NCBI GenBank assembly: GCA_027924645.1
Contig: BSBN01000293.1
Location: forward strand, 6,906,501-6,970,500
Length of the DNA: 64,000 nucleotides
Source of the DNA: Cunninghamia lanceolata
Taxonomy: Eukaryota; Streptophyta; Pinopsida; Cupressales; Cupressaceae
Direction: 5' to 3'
Positions 23,401 through 33,723 of this stretch are shown here, piece by piece; the first letter of the stretch is position 1; the number at the start of each line of letters is the position of its first letter. The notes beneath the pieces are model-generated. The model did no database searches. It saw nothing but the letters and a program-made list of their open reading frames with translations, and was not told the origin of the DNA. The translations under genes and the position numbers were made by a program.

Positions 23401-24774
23401 ATACCCATCATAGTATTGTGGTCCACTTTACAAATGCCTAGTCCTCATAACTTAGACTATTATGCATTATGTTCCTTTGCATATTCATTGCCTAGGCATT
23501 GTGCCTTAAGAGCTCATTTAGTTTCCTTTGAAGGTAAACATATAGGTCATATGCCTTAGAGACTATTTGCAAAACCAGATGGAGGATAACCCTTATTGGC
23601 TTTTATTTTACAAATCATTTGATATGCCTTCATATTTTAATTGATTTTTATAGAAAATCATATGTCCATAGATGTATTATACTTGGCATAGTTATCAAAG
23701 CCTTGTATTTTATTTTTTGTAAAAAATCAAATTGGGAAAAAGATAAAACTGCAAATCCATGTAAAACAATATTTAAAGCAATATCCTATAAATTGCTTTT
23801 AAACATTTCTTATTATGCAGTTAAAGTAGAGAGAATATAACTAGGATCTTCTTGTGGATCTGATTTTTGTTCTAGGTAAAATTGGACAAATCTGGGCATT
23901 TTGAGCTTTTTTCTGATAAGGAAAAGCCTAATTTTGAGTGGATTTTGGTGGGACCACCTGAGGCATCATGTTGGCATCTCCTATTTTCAGTTTGGAGATA
24001 TTTTAGAGGGCTTTTTGATAGCTTTTTTGTAGATTCTGAAAATGATTTGGGCAGAGCTTTCAGAGTGATTTTTGGGTAATTTCCTATTTTTCCATCTTGG
24101 AAAATTAGAGGATATATTTGGGAGAAAAACTTTGTTTTTCTTAGTTCTGATTATTGTTTCTTTCTCTTGTTCACCTGCAGACAGTATTGTAAACATCTGG
24201 TACTCAGATTCTCAGTTTCTACTCCTTTCAGTTTTAATAAAGCAGCAGAGTTCTCCTCTTTCATACTTTCTAATTCATTTTGTAATCAATGATCTGATGT
24301 CCAATTGTGATTCAACCTTAGATTCCTTTTCATATGTCTCATTGTTGCAGGATAAGTGCGAAAGTTTCATGTAATGTAGGTTGCATGTTATGTTTAGCCT
24401 GTTAATGGGTTCAAGTTGTGATAAAACTTGTGTTTGTCCTTCATGCAAATCTCTAGATTTCAAGCTTTCATGCAAATTACTTATGAATTGCATTGTTTTA
24501 GTGAAATTGTGAGGATAAAAGGCTTTGTGAGGCTGATTGTGAGTCAAGATAAATTCTGGTAACATATCCTTAGGTTTTAGAATTTAATTTTTAGTTATCT
24601 TCTTAACCCTTTCCTCAGAGAGTCTTTTAGATTAGGTGATTTACCAGTGGAACCAACCTACTCTGGAGGTTCACTCCAAGTTTTAGGCAACCCACAGGCC
24701 TAGGAGTGTTCCCATGTGTCAACAGGTAGCTAAGTTGATAGCTTAGCATTTGGGTGCATACTTTGTTGATAACA
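20446..24774. mobile_element. Element E: 4.3-kb TG..CA insertion, possible solo LTR
   Basis: Inserted into the element C 3' LTR. The empty site is readable in the 5' LTR at 16,423-16,427. The pentamer GTTAT is duplicated at 20,441-20,445 and 24,775-24,779. The insert begins TGTTACCAA and ends TTGATAACA, an 8-of-9 inverted match with TG..CA ends, as expected of an LTR. I could not find a second LTR or any pol motif inside, so a solo LTR or a non-autonomous element is likely. Two degenerate direct repeats near 22,276 and 22,632 share CTACATACAGGA-type words. Both ends carry a tRNA A-box-like word. The open frames inside are not convincing. Confidence 0.6.
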
Positions 24775-25415
24775 GTTATTTCTATATGTTGAATTAGAGA
24801 AAGAGCATGGATGGGTGTCAAATATGGGGTAACAAAGAAGGGTAGGTCTATGTTCCTCCAACCTATCTTCCATCAACGACATAAAAGATTCTTTGGCTAA
24901 AACTTTTGAAAAATCAAACTAAGTATTTGCACTAGTTTGGATTTAATTATTCTCTACCATATCATGATGTATGTTCATTTGCAATTATTTTTCTATTGTT
25001 AAATGTTAGAGATATCATAGTGCACTAGATTCCTTCATGCATTCCAGTTTTAGTTTGCTAGACCCCTCGCGAAGGATTGGGCTGCTCCTATTTTGGAGTA
25101 AGACCGGGGAGGCGTAAGCCTTGTGGCTGGATGGTTAATCAACTCGATGATGCTTCTCTCCACCAGATTCAATGGTGATATTGCATGGTACAACTTATTC
25201 TTGTATAATGTTGTAAAGGACATAGTCCTATTTGTACTCTAAGCTAATGTCGAGTAGCTTCTGTAATATTCTGTTATTGAATATATATGGAGATGAGAGA
25301 AATTTGCTTCATGATATTGTATTTTTATTGGAATAAATTTTAATTTGTTCTCTTTTTGACATTATTTTATTTTAATAATATTTTTTTATTCTGGTTTAAT
25401 GGAGTGGTATTTACT

Positions 25416-25900
25416 CTTATGGTGTCTTCCACAAAAGTGTCTTTGTCCTCGCAATCATCCAACTCATCCCCTTCCTTTGGGAAGCCATATTCCATGTCTT
25501 CATCCTCATCTAAATTCATCTTTGGTTTTTTGTTCTCCTTGACTTCAAAGCTTTCCATCGGTTTACCAAGATTTTCCTGGTGGGAAAACATTTCCAACCT
25601 TTCTACATTATCATCCTCCTAAAGCTTATCTAGATCATCTTCAACAACATCATTCTCCCAAAACTCTTCTTGATCTCCTTCTAGTTCTACAAACTCTTGA
25701 ATCTAAATTTCAAGATCTCTTTCCACATATCCACACTCTTTTTTTCCCTCTTTATTCACATCCAAAACTAGTTTTCTCTGCTTATATTTCTGCAAGATTT
25801 CAATTATACTAGCTACTTCAATTAGCCTGAAATCAAACAATTGAAATTTCTTTCCTAGGGGTCGTTTCTTCATATTAGCAACCCTAGATCTCAAGCTCAC
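25416..25900 (-). pseudogene. Element D N-terminal polyprotein remnant, unrecognised
   Basis: A single minus-strand frame begins near 25,900 with a basic segment (MSLRSRVANMKKR). It continues through Lys-rich and then strongly acidic stretches (DEDEDMEYGF), with two in-frame TAG codons near 25,701 and 25,620. Position just downstream of a primer-binding site suggests a Gag-like leader protein, but no zinc knuckle or retrotrans_gag motif is visible. The frame is cut by the end of element C, so the last residues of the open reading come from C's LTR. Confidence 0.35.
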
Positions 25901-26922
25901 ATCTATTCTTTCATCTTTAAATCAAATTACCTCAAATTTTAGCACTCTATCCACCACCTTGTACATCCACTAAACTCTTTGATAGATTGCCTCTCTAGTT
26001 CATGGTCTATCCACCTTGCTCACAAATTTTCTCTTACACTCTCCTTATGTAGGCCACTATTAGACTGCATCACTATCAACACTCTATTTGAATGGCAATC
26101 TCCTTTCTCTCATTTAATTTCCTTATATAATTTCCTCACAATTAGTGGTCTATTTGCTCTAGTTTCTCAAATTTTCTGTTTCATAGATTTATTGTTGACT
26201 ACCTCAAGCTTGGTGATTTACTTACAAACCCTTGCAACTACCTCACGCTCAATGAAGTTTTGTCCACAAGTCAACTTTGAAAGCTTCCTCAATTCAATAA
26301 TATGTTAACAAACATAAACTTTCCCTTTCTTTGGAATTCAATTTTCACTCCTTTTCACTTCTAGGGTTCCAACCTTTCTCTTTGATACCACTTGATGCAG
26401 TCATAGATGGAGGGTTCATTGAAGAAAAATCCAACCATGCAGCAAAACCAAAACACACAATACTCATAGAAAAACTTAATGGAATAATAACATAATCTTT
26501 ATTGGATTCAAAGTATCAAGTGATTATATTTTATGACAATGGGGCTTCTTACATTATTGGCTACAGCTATTTGATTACTAAACATGAAATTAAACTATTT
26601 AGATAAAGCTCAATATATTCCTACATTATACACTATCAACATTTTCAATATCATTATCAATACCAATCTCCATTTCAAACTCTCTTCCTTACACTCACAC
26701 CATTTCTTCTAACTTCTTACCAAATTTCCTCTTGATGCCTTAACATAATTGAGTAGTGTATATATATAGCAATCCCAAGCCTATATATATATATATATAT
26801 ATAGCAATCCCAAGCCTTAGAATGATTTTGCATCAGCCATAAGGAGGTGCAAAGTTTAATGAAATGTGTAGTCAGCCATGCATGAAGATGTACCTCTTTA
26901 ATCAAGTGTGATGATAATAGAA

Positions 26923-28469
26923 TGTAATGTCCCTTTCCTAGGCAGTTAGTTTATGGGTTAGTCTACTACTCATGTTCTCGTAGACTAATGAGGATGGTTA
27001 GAGAACCCATGTCAGTGATCATTGTGAGGGTCTAGTCAGCTTGGCTGGCATAGGGTTTTGTTTCTACCCTGGCGAAATTTCTGTTCTAACTCTTTCTGGA
27101 GAATTTTTTGGGGCCTTGAGGCCAAACTTACTATTTTATTAAGTGCATCAAGATCAATTACGAGTTGGATAGTTTGACTTGGGATGTGTTCGTTTTTAAT
27201 TGGTGATAATAGTGGTAGTTTGAAATTCCAGTTCAGAGTACGTTCAAGCATTTATTTTAATGTCACGATAATCACTTAAGTTAAATTAAATATTTAACTT
27301 AAGTATAATGTATTAAAGTGACTTTATTAATGGGTGAAGACATGAGACATTAATATTAATAAAGTCACATATATTCCTTGGCTTGGGCACCCAAGTGATA
27401 TGAGTTAAAATAATATTAAAATATTATTTTTCTTAAATGAGGCATTGATGGAAAAGTAAAGGAAGAATAAAACATGAAGACTTTCACACTTGAATTTGGA
27501 ATATTGGATATATTTATTAATGAACATTGTTGTGGAGAAAAAAATAGGGTTTGTTGAAGAATCCAGCCATTGTGAAGACGAAAACCTTTGCATTTGGAGA
27601 GTGCTTGCAGGAGTGAAAGATCTCTCAAGGGCATTGTGAGGGCATTCTCATCTAGAGGGTGCATTTTTGTGCTTCATTTCACTTTTGTAGACTTGTCACG
27701 GAGAGTTCCTCATTGATAAATCTAAAGTTTTTGGGCATGGTAATTACACAGGCATATTTGAGAATACATTGAAGGGTTTGTTCTTGTTTTTATGCCATTT
27801 GTTGAGGTGTTATCACCTCAGACCTGGCCATACTACCTCATACAGTAGGCCGTACATTTTGGAGGATATTTTGGTGAGTTTGGAGCTCATTTCATTTGGT
27901 TTTTCTCTCCATTTTGGGCATTGAGTGCATGTAGTAAATTCAGAATATATAGAGGATAGTTGGGAGCTGAGCTGAGGGGATTGGAAATTGTTATTGCTAC
28001 TGTCATATCCTGTTCTAGGCTGTACTAGCTGAAGGAGAGGACATGGGTCTCCATTCAACCCATGTCTGAGCATTTTGGTGGTTCTTGGAGCTGTAAACAT
28101 AGTGACACATTCACATATTTATTGTTGTTCTTTTTATTTAATGTCGTGCAGTCCATATTTTATGAATATGACATGGATCTATGGGATTTAATCTGCTATC
28201 ATAGACATGTACCTACATATTAGCACATGGGCATGTCTGTATTTTGATGTATTTGCTATTTTCTCATATGGGTATTGATCGTTAATGATATACACTACAT
28301 TCTAGTCACTTTAAAGCATCTAGGTATTGTATATTTTGTTATTTTGTAAGTTGTGCTTGTATGCAAAGAAATTCTATGTTATACACAAAAACACAAAACA
28401 CATCAGGTTCAATTAAAAAATAGAAAACTAGAAAAAAATTGGGTCTCAGAAAAGAGGTGGGACATTACA
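26923..28469 (+). repeat. 5' LTR of the chromovirus
   Basis: 1,547 bp, from TGTAATGTCCC to GACATTACA. It matches the 3' LTR, which is 1,542 bp once its insertion is removed. It represents the empty state of the 33,724-34,941 insertion (GAGTTAAAATAAT at about 27,402-27,414). Confidence 0.92.
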
Positions 28470-28470
28470 G

Positions 28471-28482
28471 TGGTATCAGAGC
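28471..28482 (+). other. Primer-binding site of the chromovirus
   Basis: TGGTATCAGAGC, one base after the 5' LTR. It is perfectly complementary to the 3' end of plant initiator tRNA-Met, the usual minus-strand primer of this lineage. Confidence 0.93.
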
Positions 28483-28746
28483 TAGTTTTCCTACCAACCT
28501 ATTAATTGCTACACTTGTGTAGAGTTGCATGTCAGTTTTGAGAGCACCCATATGCTTGCATGTCAGTTTCATGGGCTGAGCAGTGGTTGCATGCAAGTTT
28601 CTATGAGAGGAAGTGATAGAGAGTGGAGACATCTTGAAAGATTAAGAAAGAAAGAAGCTGAACATGTATAGTGGGAAGAGTGGCCTTTAGGGCTTGAGGA
28701 ACAATATATATTACTTTACAGTGAATTAGAAATTATTGCATCAACC

Positions 28747-29905
28747 ATGGTTGATTGGGAAGGTAGGTCTAGTAGAGAACATTGCGATGAGGGAAGATAT
28801 GATTTGACGAGTATGTTACATGCTCTAAATGATTTGGCTAGAGGGAAACATGACATGTTTGATAGAATTGACCATTCACAGACTGAACTAATCCAAATCC
28901 TTGCCCGTTTAGTACCTGGTAATAATGGGAACAATGAAAATAATAATGGTGGAGTTGATTAGAATGCTAGAGAGAACAATGGCAATAATAATTATAATTC
29001 AAACAATGGCAATAATAGAGAGCACTCTATTAACAATTGGGTTACTCATTAGAATACCTCTGTAGAATCATCTAGCACGAGACCTCTAATGCCTCATTTT
29101 ATTTAGGAAAACAATCCACCGGAAGAAGTCAATGAGCCTATTGAATAGGTTCAACATGCTTAGTATTGGAGAGATTGGAGAGCTATGGATGCAGGGTTCT
29201 GTGCAGATATGCCTTTTCAGGCCTACTTGACTTCTAGGGAATGGAGTAGACCTCAGGGAGAAGGAGAAGTGAGACCCCAGAACTAGGACCTATAGAAAAA
29301 AAGGGTAAGATGACCATTCCTTACTATGAAAGTTCAGGTAAAACTTCAGCCAAAGCATGGTTTCAGAAAGTAGATACTTGCGAATTAATTCAATGACTAA
29401 GAGAGATGCCACTGAGTATTCTACTTTACATTTGGATGGGAGTGTGCATGAATGGTGGTACCGTGGACTAGTCACATTAGGCCATGATCAGATTGTATCC
29501 TACATTGAGTTTATAGATAGGTTGATAGACAGATTTGACAAAGGGGATCCTGAATTGCACAAGGCCAATGATATGGAGTTCTCATCCTATAGGACCAAAT
29601 TTCAGTCAAAGGGTTTACTGCACAAGAATGATATGGATAAGAAAAGTTCACATCGTGATATAGATCAACAGAAGAAGGCATCTCTGAGAATTGATGATGA
29701 CACTCTTAATGAGTATAGGAGGATGAAATTGTGCTTCAAATACAAGGGCCTATGGGACCCTAATCATAAGTGCCCTATGAAGGGGCAAGCAAAGAAGATC
29801 AAATACTTTTCAGCAGAGGAGACCACTTCAGAAAAATCAGACACGCACATTGATTCAGAGGATAGTGAAGCAGATAACATAGCAGAAGAGTCACAGGGTG
29901 AGTAG
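28747..29905 (+). pseudogene. Chromovirus gag, decayed
   Basis: Two reading frames. From 28,747 the first runs through an Asn-rich segment and is broken by seven stops, all TAG (28,960, 29,050, 29,104, 29,146, 29,161, 29,284 and 29,293). Near the poly-A run at about 29,297 the frame shifts by one. The second, open from about 29,300 to 29,905, carries the Gag core (YSTLHLDGSVHEWW) and a damaged zinc knuckle (CFKYKGLWDPNHKC at about 29,731-29,772) in which the second Cys is Tyr. Gag would package element RNA into virus-like particles; this copy cannot encode it intact. Confidence 0.8.
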
Positions 29906-30461
29906 AATGAAGATAGACCGACAACCCACCTTTCTGCTAATTAGACAGGGTTCTTTTAGGATTCGGGTAGTCTTGGAAGGGCAGCATGTTACTACATGTC
30001 TTAACATAGGGGCCACACATAATTTCATAGATGAAGGTCTACTGGCAAGGAGAGGAATTAGGAGAGAGGAGTTTGATGGATTCAAGGTCAGGGTAGTTGA
30101 TGGATTTGTTATAACATGCAAATGGTGAATCCCCAATGTAACCATTAGGTTAAGTGATTATGAGTTCCAGGCTAAGTACTATGTAGTGAGCATGGGAGAC
30201 ATGGATGTGGTCCTTGGCATGAAATGACTTCATGAAATCGATGAGTTCTACCTTAACTTACGAACCATGGAGATGAGGTTCAAGGTAGGTAGGTAGAAGC
30301 ATGTACTTAGGGGAATGTCAGATGGTGGACTTCATGTGGTATCTCTTAAGAGAATGGAAAGATTACTTAGACATAATTAGGTTGAGTGGGTAGCAGAATG
30401 TGTCATTATACCTATAGCTATTGAGCAGCAAAAACAAAGCTACCACCCAAATATTCAGAAA
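29898..30461 (+). pseudogene. Chromovirus protease region, decayed
   Basis: Retropepsin-like segment. The flanking pattern is recognisable (CLNIGATHNFIDEGL at about 29,998-30,042), but the catalytic D-S/T-G triad reads N-I-G, so the essential Asp is missing. The frame is further broken by TGA at 30,126 and 30,225 and TAG at 30,294 and 30,378. It is in frame with the reverse transcriptase that follows. The stretch VLGMK then LHEID at about 30,210-30,243 matches the protease-RT linker of plant gypsy elements, with a Trp codon turned to TGA. Confidence 0.75.
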
Positions 30462-31397
30462 TTGATAACCAAGCACAACAAGGTTTTCAGTAGTATACCA
30501 CTAGGGAGGCCTCCTGATACAGGCATAGAGCGTGTAATTGAGTTGGAAGAGGGAGATAAACTCATTATCATCACTCCCTATAGACACCTAAAGAGGCTTA
30601 AAGATGAAATAGAGAAGACAATCAAGGCACTTCTAGAGATGGGGCATATCAGACCTAGTAAGAGCCCTTTTGCCTCTGTAGTGGTGCTACTCAAAAATAA
30701 GGATGGGACACTAAGAATGTGTATAGACTACAAGGCTTTAAACAAGAAAACTATAAAGAACATGTACCCCATCCTGCGTATAGATGAGCTCATTGATGAG
30801 CTACATGGAGCATGCTACTTCTCCAAAATTGATTTGAGATCTGGATATCATTAGATTCGGGTTAAAGAGGAAGATGTGGAGAAGACTGCTTTCCATTGCC
30901 ATTATGGGCACTTCAAATTTTTGGTTATGCCTCTCAGTTTAAACAATGCTCCAACTACTTTCCAGTCCTATATGAACAGGGTTTTTAGAGAGCAGTTGAG
31001 GAAGTTTGTCCTCATATTTTTTGATGACATCTTGATTTTTAGCAGGACTTGGGAGGATCATCTCCAACACATTGAGGAAGTATTAAAAATTCTAGAGAGG
31101 GAGTCACTATATGCCAAAGAGTCGAAATGTAAATTTGGCATGACAAAGTTACTTTATCTGGGTCACATCACCAGTGCAGAGGGAGTTAGAGTGGATCCAT
31201 ATAAGATACAGGCTATTATTGATTGGCCACCACCCACGAATCTCTCACAACTCAAGGGATTCTTTGGTCTTTGTGGGTTCTACCACTGCTTTGTCAAAGG
31301 TTTTTCACAGAGTGCAGCTCCATTGACAGATTTGATGAAGAAGGGAGTATTTGTTTCGACTGATGAGGAACAACAATGTTTTGACAAGTTCAAGTAG
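30462..31397 (+). pseudogene. Chromovirus reverse transcriptase, decayed
   Basis: Well preserved RT palm and fingers: [20 protein letters not shown] with the DYKALN motif, [11 protein letters not shown], then FGLCGFY near the end. The catalytic box is FFDD within FFDDILIFS (about 31,017-31,043), so both Asp residues are kept. Only two stops interrupt it, both TAG, at 30,852 (right after RSGYH, where relatives have Gln) and 31,395. It would synthesise element cDNA from the tRNA primer. It is in one frame with the protease, as expected of a pol polyprotein. Confidence 0.92.
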
Positions 31398-31800
31398 ATA
31401 ATGAGTTCTTGCCTAGTGTTGGCAATACCAGATTTCACCAAGTGCTTCAAGATTGAGTGCGATGCCTTAGGGGAAGGCATAGGAGCAGTGTTGATGCAGG
31501 ATAAGCACTTGATTGCTTTTGAGAGAAAAAAACTAAGGGGTCCAAAGAGAGGTTACAACATCTATGATAAGTAAAATTTAGACAGTACTTGGTGGGAGGC
31601 AAATTTGTGGTGAAAACAAATTGTAACGACCTCAAGAATTTCCTTAGTTAGCGTGACCTCAATGATAGACAATAGAAGTGGGTTAGCAAGTTGCAAACCT
31701 ATGACTTTGACATAGGTTATGTCAAAGGAAAGAAAAATATTGTCGCTGATGCACTTTCACAAAGACCTCACTTGTGTTCTTTGGGAGAGATTACAACTGA
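31398..31800 (+). pseudogene. Chromovirus RNase H, decayed with internal deletion
   Basis: Begins in the RT frame with the usual CFKIECDA (first catalytic Asp). The frame ends at YNIYDK near 31,572 and resumes two frames over with KFRQYLVGGKFVV at 31,574. Family proteins have roughly nine more residues at this junction, including the conserved Glu, so a short deletion with frameshift removed a catalytic residue. The tail KGKKNIVADALSQRP (about 31,720-31,765) is intact. TAG stops lie at 31,649 and 31,673. Confidence 0.8.
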
Positions 31801-33136
31801 TTAGAAAGAGTAGATTTCAGTTGAGTATGCAAAGGACAAGTGGGCTACATGCATTATCGATGGTACCATACAGGATGATAGGTACACGGTGGTAAATGAT
31901 CTCATCATTTACAAAGGGAGGATATTATTGGTACCAAGATCAATGATGAAGAGGAGAATTTTGAGGGCCTTTCATGATGTCCCTATGGCTGGTCATCTTG
32001 GGTATTTCAAGACATACAGGTAGATTCAGGAGACATTTACATGGAAAGGTCTCAAGACTGAGGTGTTGAAGTATGTGAGGGAGTGTCCTACTTGCCAATA
32101 GAACAAACATGACCACTCCTTTCCAGTTGATTTGTTGCAGCCCTTACCCATTCCTAATTAGAAATAGGAATGTATCTTGATGGATTTTATCACAGGCTTG
32201 CCCAAGGCCCGAGGTAGGGACTGTATTTACATTGTGGTTGACAAATTGACAAAGTTTGCACATTTTTTTGCAATTTTAGCCACACACACAGCAACACAGG
32301 TTGCTGATTTATTCTTTAGAGAGGTATTCAGGCTTCATGGATCACAACGGAGCATAGTTAGTGGTAGGGATAGCATGTTCCTAAGGCATTTCTAGTAGGA
32401 ACTTTACAGATTGAGTGGGACTGAACTCACTCCAAGCACTAACAACCACCCATAGATAGATGGGAAAACATAGATTGTTAGGAAATGGATGGAAGGATAC
32501 CTGAGGAACTACATAGCAAGGAAGCATAAGGCATGGGTTAAGTGGCTACATTTAAAGGAGTATTGTTACAATACCACATTCCACATGTCTATTTAGATGT
32601 CACTGTTCATGGCATTATATGGTTATGAGGCACCAAACTTCCTTGATTTGTTGTTTGGAGATAGCAGGGTGTCTAAGGCCAAGAACTTTCTTTAGGAAAG
32701 TTAGGATATCATGAAGTATTTGAAAGAAAATATCTAGAAGGTGGAGAACCAACAGAAGCAGTATGCAAATCAGCATAGGATTGAGCATTCTTTTGACGTT
32801 GGTGAGATGGTCTATTTGATACTAAAGCCTTATAGACAGTCCACTCTCAAGAAGAGTGGCACAAGGAAGCTGAAGCCATGATAATATGGCTCATTTCAAG
32901 TCTCCAAGAAAATTAGAGAAGTGGCTTATGAGCTAGAGTTACCGACAGAAAGTAGAGTGCATAACATCTTCCATGTGTCTCACCTCATGAAGACGCTAGG
33001 ACATAATGTGACACCTTCAATGGAGCTTCCCCCTCTTGATGAAGAGGGCAAGTTGATTCTTGTACCTGAGGCCATCATTGATACCAAGGATCATACTCTA
33101 CGAAAGAGGGTCATTAGGGAGTATTTAGTAAAGTGA
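31801..33136 (+). pseudogene. Chromovirus integrase, decayed
   Basis: One frame throughout. The zinc-binding HHCC region reads H...GHLG...CPTC (about 31,970-32,098). The core starts at MDFITGLP (32,177), keeping the first catalytic Asp. The second catalytic position reads VSGRD instead of VSDRD, so Asp has become Gly near 32,363. At the third site the expected Glu falls at the TAG codon 32,471. Further TAGs include 32,021, 32,099, 32,159, 32,165, 32,393, 32,396 and 32,453. The C-terminal GPF/Y-type region (VNIFHVSHLMK-like, RVHNIFHVSHLMK) is recognisable at about 32,950. The enzyme would be inactive. Confidence 0.88.
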
Positions 33137-33237
33137 AAGAATTTTTCGGTAGAGGATGCTACATGGGAGAATGAGCAGGTTTTGCAGCATCTAGAGTTGA
33201 GATTACTTGTGGGCAAGAAATTTTGGGGAGGGCGGAC
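33116..33237 (+). pseudogene. Chromodomain-like C-terminus of the chromovirus integrase
   Basis: After EYLVK a TGA (33,134) replaces the expected Trp. The frame then continues KNFSVEDATWENEQV, a chromodomain core with the second aromatic Trp kept. It ends in KKFWGGRT, which overlaps the purine-rich tract next to the 3' LTR. Chromodomains target such elements to modified histones. The missing aromatic residue would harm binding even if the stop were read through. Confidence 0.7.
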
Positions 33238-33723
33238 TGTAATATCCCTTTCCTAGATAGTTAGTTTATGGGTTATCCTACTACCTAGGTTCTTGTAGAC
33301 TAACGAGGATGGTTAGAGAACCCATGTCGGTGATCATTGTGGGGGTCTAGTCATCTTGGTTGGCATGGAGTTTTGTTTCTACCCTAGAGAGATTTTCGTT
33401 CTAACTCTTTCTAGAGCATTTTTGGGGCCTTGAGGCCAAAATTACTATTTTTAGTAAGTGCATCAAGATTAATTGCGAGTTGGATGGTTTGACTTGGGAT
33501 GTGTTCATTTTGAATTGGTGATATCGGTGGTACTTCAAAATTCCAGTTCGAAGTACGTTCGGGCATTTATTTTAATGTTGCAATAATCGATTAAGTTAAA
33601 TAAATATTTAACTTAAGTGTAATGTATTAAAGTGACTTTATTAATGGGTGAAGACATGAGACATTAATATTAATAAAGTTACATATATTCCTTAGTTTGG
33701 GTGCCTAAGTGATATGAGTTAAA

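Larger units (their letters stand above)
16071..25415 (+). mobile_element. Element C: plus-strand relative of A, internally deleted, with nested element E
   Basis: A partial 5' LTR (16,071-17,102, ending TTTACA) is followed by a PBS-like TGGTCTCAGAG at 17,105 and a short internal region. A purine-rich tract (AAGAGGGGAAGGA) precedes a 3' LTR starting TGTCACAACCC at 18,134. The 3' LTR repeats the 5' LTR sequence at 20,084-20,445 and again at 24,780-25,415, on either side of element E. Two parts match the reverse complement of element A: the 80 bases after the PBS, and the LTR start including GAGAGTATCATTAAGGA. So C belongs to the same broad family. Its own target duplication was not found. Confidence 0.7.

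Noticed and set aside
24072..24565. Overlapping open frames of 96-100 codons on opposite strands inside element E
   Set aside because: No family feature, opposite-strand overlap, and location within a putative LTR-type insertion.
25979..26308. 109-codon plus-strand frame
   Set aside because: Antisense to the leader of element D; low-complexity hydrophobic reading without a domain.
28747..33136. TAG used as a sense (Gln) codon or suppressed stop in the chromovirus
   Set aside because: CAG codons are still present in the same frames, TGA, TAA and indels also break them, and catalytic residues are lost. Decay at CHG sites is simpler.
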